DNA of 40,887 nucleotides. Source: an uncultured bacterium. GTDB lineage: Bacteria > Patescibacteriota > Minisyncoccia > Phycocordibacterales > PALSA-1337. This document shows, one piece after another, positions 9,112 through 18,148 of this stretch. The notes beneath the pieces are model-generated. The model was not told the origin of the DNA. It did not search any database and saw only the letters and a list, made by a program, of their open reading frames with translations. Each line of letters opens with the position of its first letter. The first letter of the stretch is position 1. Position numbers and translations under genes: made by a program. Where the stretch lies: NCBI GenBank assembly GCA_903900935.1, contig CAIUOX010000041.1:1-40887 (forward strand). Direction: 5' to 3'.

Positions 9112-10551
9112 ATGGATGATACTCAAGACCAACAAAATGATATAACAAGTTCTGACAATTCAGAAAATACAGAAAGTAGTGAACCAGAAATAAAATCTGG
9201 TCAAGTATTTGATATATCTGACGACAATATATCCCCAGCTTCAAATACAGAAGAAGATGAATCAATACCAATTGTTAGCACACCTGTGCACAATATGGTT
9301 CCACAAAAGATATCCAGCACACCGATCAAAAATATTACGCCACCACAAGTGATACCAAAAGTTATTCCAATAACTCAACCCATACCAACGCCTACACCAG
9401 CAATACAAACACCGCCACCTATCCGACCATTTACAGGCTCGATGTCCAATCTTGAAATGGAAATAGGTTCATTGATCCCAAAAAGTCTCAAATCAAAAGA
9501 AAACCCATTTGTATACACACCACCTACACCTACAGAAAAAACGGAAACAAAACCGAGTTATAACCAAAAAAATATCCGAACCTATGAGGGAGATGTTGCA
9601 AATGTACTTGCCCATACAAAAACTTCAACAACTTCTATAGCCATAGCAGAAAGCCAAAAAGCACAAGGTTCAGACATGATAGGGTCCGTGGCACCGAACC
9701 ATAGCATAGGAAAATTGATCATAATACTTCTCAGTCTTATCCTTATTGGTGGCGGAGTATTTGGGGCGTATTATTTCTATAGTAAAAGTCCTTTTGCTCA
9801 GACCGCACCTATAATTCAAGAAGAAAAGATCATCAGCTTAATACCTGCAGATATACATACGAGTATTGCGATAGATAATCTGGGTCAAGCGGGGATTCTT
9901 TCGCGCATAAAACAAGAAATATCAAAACCTATACCAGCTGATAGTATCAAAAATATAGTCCTCATACGTACTGATAGTTCGACTATTTCAAGCTTATCTG
10001 CACTAGATATACTTGGTGTATTAAATATAGACCCACCCGATATTCTGACTCGTACACTAACTCCGCAATGGATGCTTGGAGTATACTCAAATGACAACAG
10101 CGAAAAAGGCATCTTTGTAGTCGTAACAACAAATTATTTCCAAAATGCATTCTCAGGAATGCTCCAGTGGGAAAAAGTAATGCCAGATGACTTGAAGCAA
10201 TACCTATTCACGGCGCCACCAGAAGGTATAGCAAATAATGAAGGGCAATTATCAACTTCTACCAAAATTATATCCGAAGATATAAAAGCAACAGCCACAT
10301 CTACATCTACAGCTACAACTACAACCAAAATAATTCCTTCCGAGATAATGCTCAATCCATACACCACAATCCAAGGGCAGTTTGAAGATCGCATCATCAA
10401 AAACAAGGACGTTCGCGCATTCAAAATATCAAATGGTGATACACTCTTCTTGTATTCATTTATAGACAATAGCAAGCTAGTTATAACTGATAAAGAAGAG
10501 ACTCTGACTGATATATTGGGTCGTCTTGAAAAACAAACATTTATGCGCTAG
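9112..10551 (+). CDS. hypothetical single-pass membrane protein with Pro/Thr-rich N-terminus
   Basis: 479-aa ORF; low-complexity PIPTPTPAIQTPPP region; TM segment LIIILLSLILIGGGVFGAYYFY; low-complexity ATATSTSTATTTT. Confidence 0.8.
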   Translation: MDDTQDQQNDITSSDNSENTESSEPEIKSGQVFDISDDNISPASNTEEDESIPIVSTPVHNMVPQKISSTPIKNITPPQVIPKVIPITQPIPTPTPAIQTPPPIRPFTGSMSNLEMEIGSLIPKSLKSKENPFVYTPPTPTEKTETKPSYNQKNIRTYEGDVANVLAHTKTSTTSIAIAESQKAQGSDMIGSVAPNHSIGKLIIILLSLILIGGGVFGAYYFYSKSPFAQTAPIIQEEKIISLIPADIHTSIAIDNLGQAGILSRIKQEISKPIPADSIKNIVLIRTDSSTISSLSALDILGVLNIDPPDILTRTLTPQWMLGVYSNDNSEKGIFVVVTTNYFQNAFSGMLQWEKVMPDDLKQYLFTAPPEGIANNEGQLSTSTKIISEDIKATATSTSTATTTTKIIPSEIMLNPYTTIQGQFEDRIIKNKDVRAFKISNGDTLFLYSFIDNSKLVITDKEETLTDILGRLEKQTFMR

Positions 10552-10560
10552 ACTAGGCCC

Positions 10561-10926
10561 ATGAATAAAAAAGAAACTGAACAATTCAAGAAAAAGCTCA
10601 TTGCCGAAAAGGCCGAACTTGAAGCTGAACTAAGCTCAGTTGGTCAACGTAATTCCAACAATCCAAATGTCTGGGAAGCCAACACTGGTGGCATGGAGGT
10701 AGACGCTGCTGACGAAAATGAAGTAGCGGACAAACTTGAAGAATACGAGGGTAATTCAGGCATCGTAACTCAACTTGAAAATCAACTTATAGAAGTAGAC
10801 GCCGCCCTTACACGCATTGAAAAGGGAACCTATGGAATCTGTGAAAAATGTGGCAAACCTATAGAGAAAGACCGACTCGAAGCAAGCCCGTCAGCGCGAT
10901 TTGCTATCAAGCACCCACACAAATAA
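10561..10926 (+). CDS. DksA/TraR-like protein with incomplete zinc finger
   Basis: YGICEKCGKPIEKDRLEASPSARFAIKHPHK matches the DksA C-terminal motif; coiled-coil N-terminus. Confidence 0.85.
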   Translation: MNKKETEQFKKKLIAEKAELEAELSSVGQRNSNNPNVWEANTGGMEVDAADENEVADKLEEYEGNSGIVTQLENQLIEVDAALTRIEKGTYGICEKCGKPIEKDRLEASPSARFAIKHPHK

Positions 10927-10965
10927 TAAAAAGTGGACCTCGAAAGTGGTCCTTTTTTATTATAT
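10926..10965 (+). terminator. intrinsic terminator after dksA-like gene
   Basis: aataaaaagtggacc tcgaaagt ggtccttttttatt. Confidence 0.8.
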
Positions 10966-11041
10966 TACGTATACAATTTCTTCATTCAAAATTGATTCTT
11001 TTTTTATCATATCTTCATCAGTAGTGGTGTATGCTTCATGC

Positions 11042-12568
11042 ATGGCAATTGCAAAAACATATACTGCGCAATTACATGGCCTTGAAACCGAGATTATTAC
11101 TGTTGAAGTAGATATATCCAATGGCTTACATGCATTTTCAGTTGTTGGTATGGGAGATAGATCAGTCACAGAAGCGAAAGATCGCATATCAGCAGCTATA
11201 AAAAATAGTAATTACACTTCTCCCAAACAAAAGAATCAAAAAGTCGTTATCTCGCTGGCTCCGGCTGACATAAAAAAGGAGGGGGCCAATTTTGATCTGG
11301 CAATGGCTATAGCATATCTCTCTGCGGTAGATGAAATAAACTTTAATCCTGAACATATACTCATCCTAGGAGAACTGTCCCTTGAAGGTGAAGTGGGCAA
11401 AATCCACGGAGTATTACCTATGATTTGTAGAGCTCCAAAATATGGATTCACGTCCGTATTTATACCAGAAAAAAATGGTAAAGAAGCTTCGCTCGCTCGA
11501 AATATAAAAATATATCCGATTAATTCATTACGAGAAATTATAGACCATATAACTGGGGCGCATAAGATAGAACCACTGAAACATACACTATGCGATGATT
11601 ATGTACACGATATTTCACTCATAGATATGAAGACCATCCGAGGAAATGAGGTCGCCAAAAGAGGGCTAGAAATAGCCGCTGCCGGTGGACACAATGTCAT
11701 TATGTATGGACCACCTGGCACAGGAAAGACCATGCTAGCACATAGTTTTGCTTCAATATTGCCAGCACTTTCATATGAACATGCAGTTGAAGTTACAGGA
11801 ATACATTCAGCGGCTCGTGCATTACAAGATAATCTTATATATAAGCCACCATTTCGTGCACCTCACCACACGGCTTCATATCCATCGATTGTTGGTGGCG
11901 GAGCATTTCCAAAACCAGGAGAGATAACACTGGCTCATCGTGGCATTCTATTTATTGATGAATTTCCTGAATTCGACCGGAAAGTCATAGAGGCTCTACG
12001 ACAACCACTTGAAAATGGAACAATAACTATATCTAGAGCTCGTGGAGTCATAACATTCCCAGCACAATGTATATTTCTTGCCTCAATGAACCCTTGTCCA
12101 TGTGGAAAAAATGGAACTGTACATTGTACATGCTCACCACATATCGTAGAAAATTATCGGCGTAAAATCTCTGGACCAATAGCTGACCGCATCGACATCT
12201 GGCTCAATGTTGAAAAAGTTGATTATGAAAAATTGGCAGCAAAAGAACATATGTGTGAGTCATCAGAGACAATAAAAAAGAGAGTAGTGGCATGTAGGTC
12301 TCTCCAAATCAAGAGGTTCAAAAAATATAATATTCATAAAACCTATGCTAGCGAACTTACGGCGAGTGATATAGAAACATGCATAACTATGGAAGATTCA
12401 GCTAGAAATGCTTTGGCCCTATCAGCAGAAAAATTTGAACTTTCTGGCAGGGCATTCCATAGAATCATCAAAGTTGCGCAGACGATCGCCAATCTCGAAG
12501 AAAAAGAGATCATCACCAAAACACATATCCTTGAGGCACTACAATATAGAAGAAAAATAACAAATTAG
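11042..12568 (+). CDS. comM: ComM/YifB family Mg-chelatase-like AAA+ ATPase
   Basis: MAIAKTYTAQLHGLETEIITVEVDISNGLHAFSVVGMGD, GPPGTGKTMLA, RAPHHTAS, FIDEFPEF, MNPCPCG. Start reassigned from 10901 to 11042 because the longer ORF overlaps the upstream terminator. Confidence 0.94.
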   Translation: MAIAKTYTAQLHGLETEIITVEVDISNGLHAFSVVGMGDRSVTEAKDRISAAIKNSNYTSPKQKNQKVVISLAPADIKKEGANFDLAMAIAYLSAVDEINFNPEHILILGELSLEGEVGKIHGVLPMICRAPKYGFTSVFIPEKNGKEASLARNIKIYPINSLREIIDHITGAHKIEPLKHTLCDDYVHDISLIDMKTIRGNEVAKRGLEIAAAGGHNVIMYGPPGTGKTMLAHSFASILPALSYEHAVEVTGIHSAARALQDNLIYKPPFRAPHHTASYPSIVGGGAFPKPGEITLAHRGILFIDEFPEFDRKVIEALRQPLENGTITISRARGVITFPAQCIFLASMNPCPCGKNGTVHCTCSPHIVENYRRKISGPIADRIDIWLNVEKVDYEKLAAKEHMCESSETIKKRVVACRSLQIKRFKKYNIHKTYASELTASDIETCITMEDSARNALALSAEKFELSGRAFHRIIKVAQTIANLEEKEIITKTHILEALQYRRKITN

Positions 12569-13656
12569 AATGGATTTCGAGCACCTCTGATCTCAAAGTG
12601 AACATGCGAACCAGTAGAATTTCCAGTAGACCCCATAAGAGCAATTTCCTGACCCTGACGTACATAATCACCAGCACGAGCTATATTCTTGGAAAGATGG
12701 GCATACACGGTCTGAGTTCCATTTGGATGCGCAATAATAATGAAATTTCCATATCCACCATGCCAACCAGAATTAAATGCGCTTACAATGACGGTTCCTT
12801 CTGCGGCCGCATATATAGGAGTACCAAGTGGCGCTGCGAGATCAATACCATTATATCCATGCAAACCTTGTGTCTTCCTACCACCAAGAACTGGACGAAT
12901 ATAATATCCTAAATATGATGGGACATTTGTACCACGAGCAATATTGCTTGAAGATGTGATATTCGAAGAAGATGGTTGAGTTTGAAGTTCAGCATCTGGA
13001 ATAATAATAGTCTGTCCAACCGCAAGGGGAGCTGTGATGGTCAAATCGTTATACTGAAGAACTTCAGTAAGATCTGCCTTATAACTAGATACGATACCCT
13101 TGATGGTATCACCCTTCTTTACTGTATAACTGATTCCTGACACTGGCAAAATAATAAGTGTTTGGCCAGTCTTGAGTGGAGAAGATCGTGAAATACCCAA
13201 ATCAGAGTTTGACCATACGATAGTATTTATCGAAACATCAAACATCTTCGCAATAGTAGATAAAGTATCACCATCACGAACTATATATATACTGATCTGT
13301 GTATTTACAGTATCTACACCAAGTATAGAATCGGCTATTGCCATATCTGCTATCAATGTTTGTTTATCATCTACAGGAATAATATCAGCAGAATTATTGG
13401 GATATTGATCGTGGTTTATTGCGGTTGCTTGAAGAAGGGCAATGGTTTGAGAATTGGGGCTAACTGGTATAGGTTGAACTTTTGCTGATGCTTCTTGTCC
13501 CTGAAATACCGAAGAAATAAAAGAAAAAAGACCAGCATGCGCGGTCATTGGGTATATAAAAGGAATAATTACTGGAATAATAAAAAGCACAGTTCCTGTC
13601 ATGGAACGCTTCAAAAAACGACTATATTTAATTGAGAGAGGGGTCTTATATTTCAT
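12565..13656 (-). CDS. LysM-repeat M23 family metallopeptidase
   Basis: Two LysM repeats (YIVRDGDTLSTIAKMFDVS, YTVKKGDTIKGIVSSYKAD); C-terminal M23 domain (GIDLAAPLGTPIYAAAEGTV...HVHFEIR). Confidence 0.93.
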   Translation of the reverse strand: MKYKTPLSIKYSRFLKRSMTGTVLFIIPVIIPFIYPMTAHAGLFSFISSVFQGQEASAKVQPIPVSPNSQTIALLQATAINHDQYPNNSADIIPVDDKQTLIADMAIADSILGVDTVNTQISIYIVRDGDTLSTIAKMFDVSINTIVWSNSDLGISRSSPLKTGQTLIILPVSGISYTVKKGDTIKGIVSSYKADLTEVLQYNDLTITAPLAVGQTIIIPDAELQTQPSSSNITSSSNIARGTNVPSYLGYYIRPVLGGRKTQGLHGYNGIDLAAPLGTPIYAAAEGTVIVSAFNSGWHGGYGNFIIIAHPNGTQTVYAHLSKNIARAGDYVRQGQEIALMGSTGNSTGSHVHFEIRGARNPF

Positions 13657-13880
13657 AACAAAACTAGAGTTTTTTCAAGTCAGTAACAAGCGATTTTCTG
13701 ATACTCTAGGTAGGGCTTCCCATAAATTAAATGGCTCTGTAAAGCCATTATAATGGGTGCATCCAAAAGGGTGCTTTATTAGCCTATCAGGCTGACAAAC
13801 ATTGTCAATCAATGCTATACACAGACACAAATAATGACTTACTGTCAATTTTTGTCGTAATAAATTTAATCTCATAACAA

Positions 13881-14013
13881 ACCACAACAGACCCTTACTT
13901 CTGTCGGACGAAACAATTCCCGGCGGGATATCATCTCATTATATTATCCTTTAGGCACTTACTTAATATCGTCACTGATGTTTCGTCCGACAGAAGTAAG
14001 GGTCTGTTGTGGT
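13881..14013. repeat. 35-bp perfect inverted repeat with 63-nt spacer upstream of uvrD
   Basis: accacaacagacccttacttctgtcggacgaaaca (13881-13915) and exact reverse complement (13979-14013). Confidence 0.92.
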
Positions 14014-14075
14014 ACACGCATAATCAGATTGATATTTATTACTCCGTGTACCTTTTGCATGGTAAGATATTGCTC

Positions 14076-16013
14076 ATGTCTATCCTCAATTCTGAACAAC
14101 AACGAGCTATTGAAACGATCAATGGCCCAGTCCTCATCATAGCCGGAGCTGGATCAGGCAAAACCCGCGTCATTACTCACAGAATTCAAAACCTAATCAG
14201 GAAAGGAGTGGCGCCACACACCATTCTTGCTATAACTTTTACCAATAAAGCAGCCAAAGAGATGCGTGAGCGCGTGCACACACTACTGGCTGAAGACGGT
14301 GCTCTTAATAGACCAGTTTCAATGAATGATCGCCCATTTGTAAGCACATTTCATGCATTGGGGGTGCATATCATTCGTGAAAACGCTACTCTGCTTGGGC
14401 TCACAAGACATTTCACAATATATGACCGATCTGATTCGCGTCGCGCCATCAAAGATGCCATGGCAAAATGCTCAGTTGATCCAAAACAATTTGAGCCGGG
14501 CATGATATTGAACTTAATCTCGCGAGCCAAAGGTGATGGTAAAACATTTCTTGAATACAAAGACTTTGCAAAAGGCTACACCGAAGAAATAGTTGCTCAA
14601 ATATGGGAAAAATATGATGCAATATTGGCAAAAGAGAAGTCTTTGGACTTTGATGACCTTCTTTTGAAAACAGCCAAACTTCTTTCTGAGAACAAAACTT
14701 TGCGCGAGCACTATCACAGTGTATGGAAATATGTGCATATAGATGAATATCAAGATACCAACCATGTCCAATACCAAATTGCAAAATATCTTATTGGCGA
14801 AGAAAAAAATATCTGCGTAGTTGGAGATGCTGATCAAAATATCTACAGCTGGCGTGGTGCGACAATTGAAAATATACTCAATTTTGAAAAAGATTATCCT
14901 CACACAACAATCATCACCCTAGAAAAAAACTATCGATCAACAAAAACTATTCTTACAGCAGCAAATAATGTCATTGAATTGAATACTCTACGCAAAAAGA
15001 AGACTCTTTACACAGACAATGACAAAGGCGACAAGATAACTATGATTGCCTCATATACAGAGCTTGATGAGGCGCGATCAATCGCAGATACCGCACGAGA
15101 CATAATAGAAAAAGGTACATCAGCAAGACAAATCGCCATACTCTATCGAGCAAACTTCCAATCACGCGCAATAGAAGAGGCATTCATCAAAAAAAATATT
15201 CCTTATCAACTTGTCGGTATTCGATTCTTTGAAAGAAAAGAAATCAAAGACATACTTTCATATATACGTGCTGCATTGAACCCCGAAAGTACCACTGATA
15301 TGACACGAATAATCAATATGCCTGCGCGTGGAATAGGAAAGGTGACTATAGCAAAGATAGTAGCAGGACAAGAGTCAACATTACCGAGTGCTACTCGTGA
15401 AAAAGTGGCTCAATTTAGGCGTATATTATCAGATATCCACGCTGAATTAATTAGCAAAAAACCATCAGAGTCAATGCGTTTTGTCATCCAAGAAACTGGA
15501 ATAGAAAAACTTCTGCGAAATGGTGACGCAGAAGATGAGGAGCGTCTCCTAAATATCCAAGAATTGGTCTCTGTAGCTGCTCAGTATGACCACCTTGCAC
15601 CAGAAGAAGGAATTGAATCACTTCTCTCTAATGCAGCGCTTGCAAGTGACCAAGATGATCTTCAGAAAGATGAGGATGCGGTAAAACTTATGACAGTACA
15701 TGCATCAAAAGGGCTTGAATTTGAATACGTATTCATCGCTGGACTTGAACAGGACCTATTTCCATTCAAGCATATAGATGAAGCGGAGATGAGCCAAGCT
15801 GAAGAAGAGGAAGAACGAAGACTTTTTTATGTTGCACTAACGCGTGCAAAGAAAAAAGTATATCTAAGCCACACTATTATTCGTACAGTATATGGATCAC
15901 AACGTGTTAATAACCCATCAGAATTTATTGGGAATATTCACAAAGATTTAATCGAAGAAACGTCGGCACAACAAAAACCAAGTGGTGCAAAAGCATTATT
16001 TATTGATTTTTAG
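14076..16013 (+). CDS. uvrD: UvrD/PcrA-type superfamily 1 DNA helicase
   Basis: LNSEQQRAIETINGPVLIIAGAGSGKTRVITHRI, VHIDEYQDTNHVQY, VVGDADQNIYSWRGA, LMTVHASKGLEFEYVFIAGLE, RRLFYVALTRAKK. Start moved from 14007 to 14076. Confidence 0.95.
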   Translation: MSILNSEQQRAIETINGPVLIIAGAGSGKTRVITHRIQNLIRKGVAPHTILAITFTNKAAKEMRERVHTLLAEDGALNRPVSMNDRPFVSTFHALGVHIIRENATLLGLTRHFTIYDRSDSRRAIKDAMAKCSVDPKQFEPGMILNLISRAKGDGKTFLEYKDFAKGYTEEIVAQIWEKYDAILAKEKSLDFDDLLLKTAKLLSENKTLREHYHSVWKYVHIDEYQDTNHVQYQIAKYLIGEEKNICVVGDADQNIYSWRGATIENILNFEKDYPHTTIITLEKNYRSTKTILTAANNVIELNTLRKKKTLYTDNDKGDKITMIASYTELDEARSIADTARDIIEKGTSARQIAILYRANFQSRAIEEAFIKKNIPYQLVGIRFFERKEIKDILSYIRAALNPESTTDMTRIINMPARGIGKVTIAKIVAGQESTLPSATREKVAQFRRILSDIHAELISKKPSESMRFVIQETGIEKLLRNGDAEDEERLLNIQELVSVAAQYDHLAPEEGIESLLSNAALASDQDDLQKDEDAVKLMTVHASKGLEFEYVFIAGLEQDLFPFKHIDEAEMSQAEEEEERRLFYVALTRAKKKVYLSHTIIRTVYGSQRVNNPSEFIGNIHKDLIEETSAQQKPSGAKALFIDF

Positions 16014-16020
16014 TTGATCC

Positions 16021-16139
16021 AAGCAAGTCGTACCACATAAAGAAAAAGGGACATTGCAAGCCTGACTGAGGCGAGCACTAGGAATTTTTCAGCAGAAAAA
16101 TATTCGTGTCCCTTTTTCTTTATGTGGTACGACTTGCTT
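16021..16139. repeat. 33-bp perfect inverted repeat with 53-nt spacer between uvrD and rsmA
   Basis: aagcaagtcgtaccacataaagaaaaagggaca (16021-16053) and exact reverse complement (16107-16139). Confidence 0.92.
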
Positions 16140-16164
16140 TCCACCAACTAATACGTAATCATCA

Positions 16165-16983
16165 ATGGTATCAATGGAATTATTTGCAAAAAAATCTCTA
16201 GGGCAACATTTCCTGAATTCAACACATGTATTGGATCAGATTATTGAGGCGGCACATATTCAAAAAGGGGAGGTGATTCTCGAAATTGGCCCTGGAACTG
16301 GAATCCTTACAAAAAGACTACTTGGAACTGGATCAAAAGTTATAGCAATCGAAAAAGACGTGCGTGCAGAGGATGTATTACGAGTAAAATTTGAGCAAGA
16401 ATTAAAAAGTGGGCAACTTACACTCATTCAAGGGGATGTTTTGAATGATGTGACACTAAATTCATTTTTGAATACAGACAAAGCAAAAAAATACGCATTA
16501 ATTGCAAATATCCCGTATTATATTACTGGTGCTATTCTAGAAAAATTCCTCGAGCATGAACCTAGACCAGATCGTATGGTACTTCTTGTCCAAAAAGAGG
16601 TCGCTGAGAGAATAGTGGCACGCGACGGCAAAGAAAGTATCCTCTCAATATCAGTTAAAGCATTTGGGACACCAAAAATTATTGCAAAAGTACCACGCGG
16701 AGCTTTTACACCACCACCAACGGTAGACTCTGCGATTCTTTCAATAGAAAATATCAATGATACGCTCTTCCAACAGAAAAACGTTGTAATATCAAGGTTT
16801 TTTGATATTGTGCGAGCAGGATTCGCTCATAAAAGAAAGTATGTAATCAGAAACATGGAGACGGTAGCTACGCAAGAATCGCTTACAACTACATGGAAAC
16901 ATAGCGATCTTGATATTAAGATACGTGCAGAAGACATAAAACCATCACAATGGATCAAAATAGCTCATTATCTAAGCAAATAA
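16165..16983 (+). CDS. rsmA: 16S rRNA (adenine1518-N6/adenine1519-N6)-dimethyltransferase
   Basis: AKKSLGQHFLN, VILEIGPGTGILTKRLL, LIANIPYYITGAIL, PTVDSAIL; could start at 16174. Confidence 0.93.
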   Translation: MVSMELFAKKSLGQHFLNSTHVLDQIIEAAHIQKGEVILEIGPGTGILTKRLLGTGSKVIAIEKDVRAEDVLRVKFEQELKSGQLTLIQGDVLNDVTLNSFLNTDKAKKYALIANIPYYITGAILEKFLEHEPRPDRMVLLVQKEVAERIVARDGKESILSISVKAFGTPKIIAKVPRGAFTPPPTVDSAILSIENINDTLFQQKNVVISRFFDIVRAGFAHKRKYVIRNMETVATQESLTTTWKHSDLDIKIRAEDIKPSQWIKIAHYLSK

Positions 16984-17002
16984 ATAATACAAAAAAGATA
17001 TT

Positions 17003-18049
17003 TTATGACGAACCGAGGAATGGAGTTATCCATCCTTCTGTTGGGTATACTGTGCAAGCCGTTCCTGCATACATATAACACATCTGTGTACCAATACTAT
17101 ATTTCCCCAACAATTGAGTAGCACCGATTGCAGTATAGTTCATAAACATCTGAGTACCCATAGTATATGAAAGTAAAACTGGGAATGTTGGTGGGAGTGG
17201 ACTCATATAAATCAACCATATATTTCCACTACATGTACATGGCATGACAGAAGTAATCATATTTGTACCAAAATCAGTACCAACTTGAGCTCTGGCCTTA
17301 TTTGGAGAGAGAAAAGCTATAAGTTTTGAAAATGAATCCTGCATAATTCCAACAACGCCAGCTGGTCTGGCTCCAGATTGAGATATACTCTTTCTTGCAA
17401 GTTCCACGAACTTCTCTCGTAGGTTTGTAGTAGTTGATAGATCCTTGCGTATTTGATCTTTCATCTGAAAAGTAAGGGTTGGTAATCCTTGTTTTATAGC
17501 TATAGAATCTGTCACTGCAAACATATCATCTATATGCTCTAAATTTGGATTTACTGGTGTGCTAATAGGGGTGGTCGGCTGTGTGGGGGTACTTGTAGCA
17601 CCTGTATTACTAGACATGGGCTTGACCAATCCCTGCTGAGCAAGACTTGGTGCTAGCGAGGAATTGCTTTGTGTAATAGTTGCTATTTTATCACTCTGAT
17701 TAAGCATTTTTATAGTGGCTGGGCCAACAAATCCAGTACCAGAAGACAATCCAATCGGTGTCAAAATATCATTTTTATACATTTCTTGAAAACGAATAAC
17801 GGCCTGACGAGTGAGCTGACCGAAATAAAGGCTTTCTTGACCACTAGACCCTATACCAAAGGCATTAACCTGCGTTATTGGATTGCTATTTAGAATTTTT
17901 TGTAATTCTTGGACATCATCACCAGTCATACCCACTTGAAGCGACCGTGTAAACTGAAAAGCTGAAGCTTGGACGTTTTTCGTATAGAAACAGGTGAAAC
18001 CTAAAACAAGAACAAATAAACAAATAAACGTACGATTAGATGTATTCAT
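17003..18049 (-). CDS. secreted protein with peptidoglycan-binding domain
   Basis: Signal-like N-terminus; LQVGMTGDDVQELQKILNSN...YFGQLTRQAVIRFQEMY...GFVGPATIKMLN is a PG_binding_1-type repeat; Cys-containing C-terminus. Confidence 0.82.
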   Translation of the reverse strand: MNTSNRTFICLFVLVLGFTCFYTKNVQASAFQFTRSLQVGMTGDDVQELQKILNSNPITQVNAFGIGSSGQESLYFGQLTRQAVIRFQEMYKNDILTPIGLSSGTGFVGPATIKMLNQSDKIATITQSNSSLAPSLAQQGLVKPMSSNTGATSTPTQPTTPISTPVNPNLEHIDDMFAVTDSIAIKQGLPTLTFQMKDQIRKDLSTTTNLREKFVELARKSISQSGARPAGVVGIMQDSFSKLIAFLSPNKARAQVGTDFGTNMITSVMPCTCSGNIWLIYMSPLPPTFPVLLSYTMGTQMFMNYTAIGATQLLGKYSIGTQMCYMYAGTACTVYPTEGWITPFLGSS

Positions 18050-18148
18050 GCATGAATTGTATCATGACCTATTTCAAAATAGCCCAAAGAATTGTCCCCA
18101 GATTAAATATGATTATATCCTTTGATTTTCTGATATAATTGCGAGAGC

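Noticed and set aside
10285-10335. ACA-rich trinucleotide stretch as a regulatory repeat
   Set aside because: It encodes the in-frame Ser/Thr/Ala low-complexity linker of the 9112..10551 protein.
10901-11041. N-terminal extension of the comM ORF to 10901
   Set aside because: It would overlap the dksA-like stop and its terminator; the conserved ComM N-terminus begins at MAIAKTY (11042), which has its own -10-like hexamer.
14007-14075. N-terminal extension of uvrD to 14007
   Set aside because: It runs into the perfect inverted repeat; the conserved helicase start is MSILNSEQQ at 14076.
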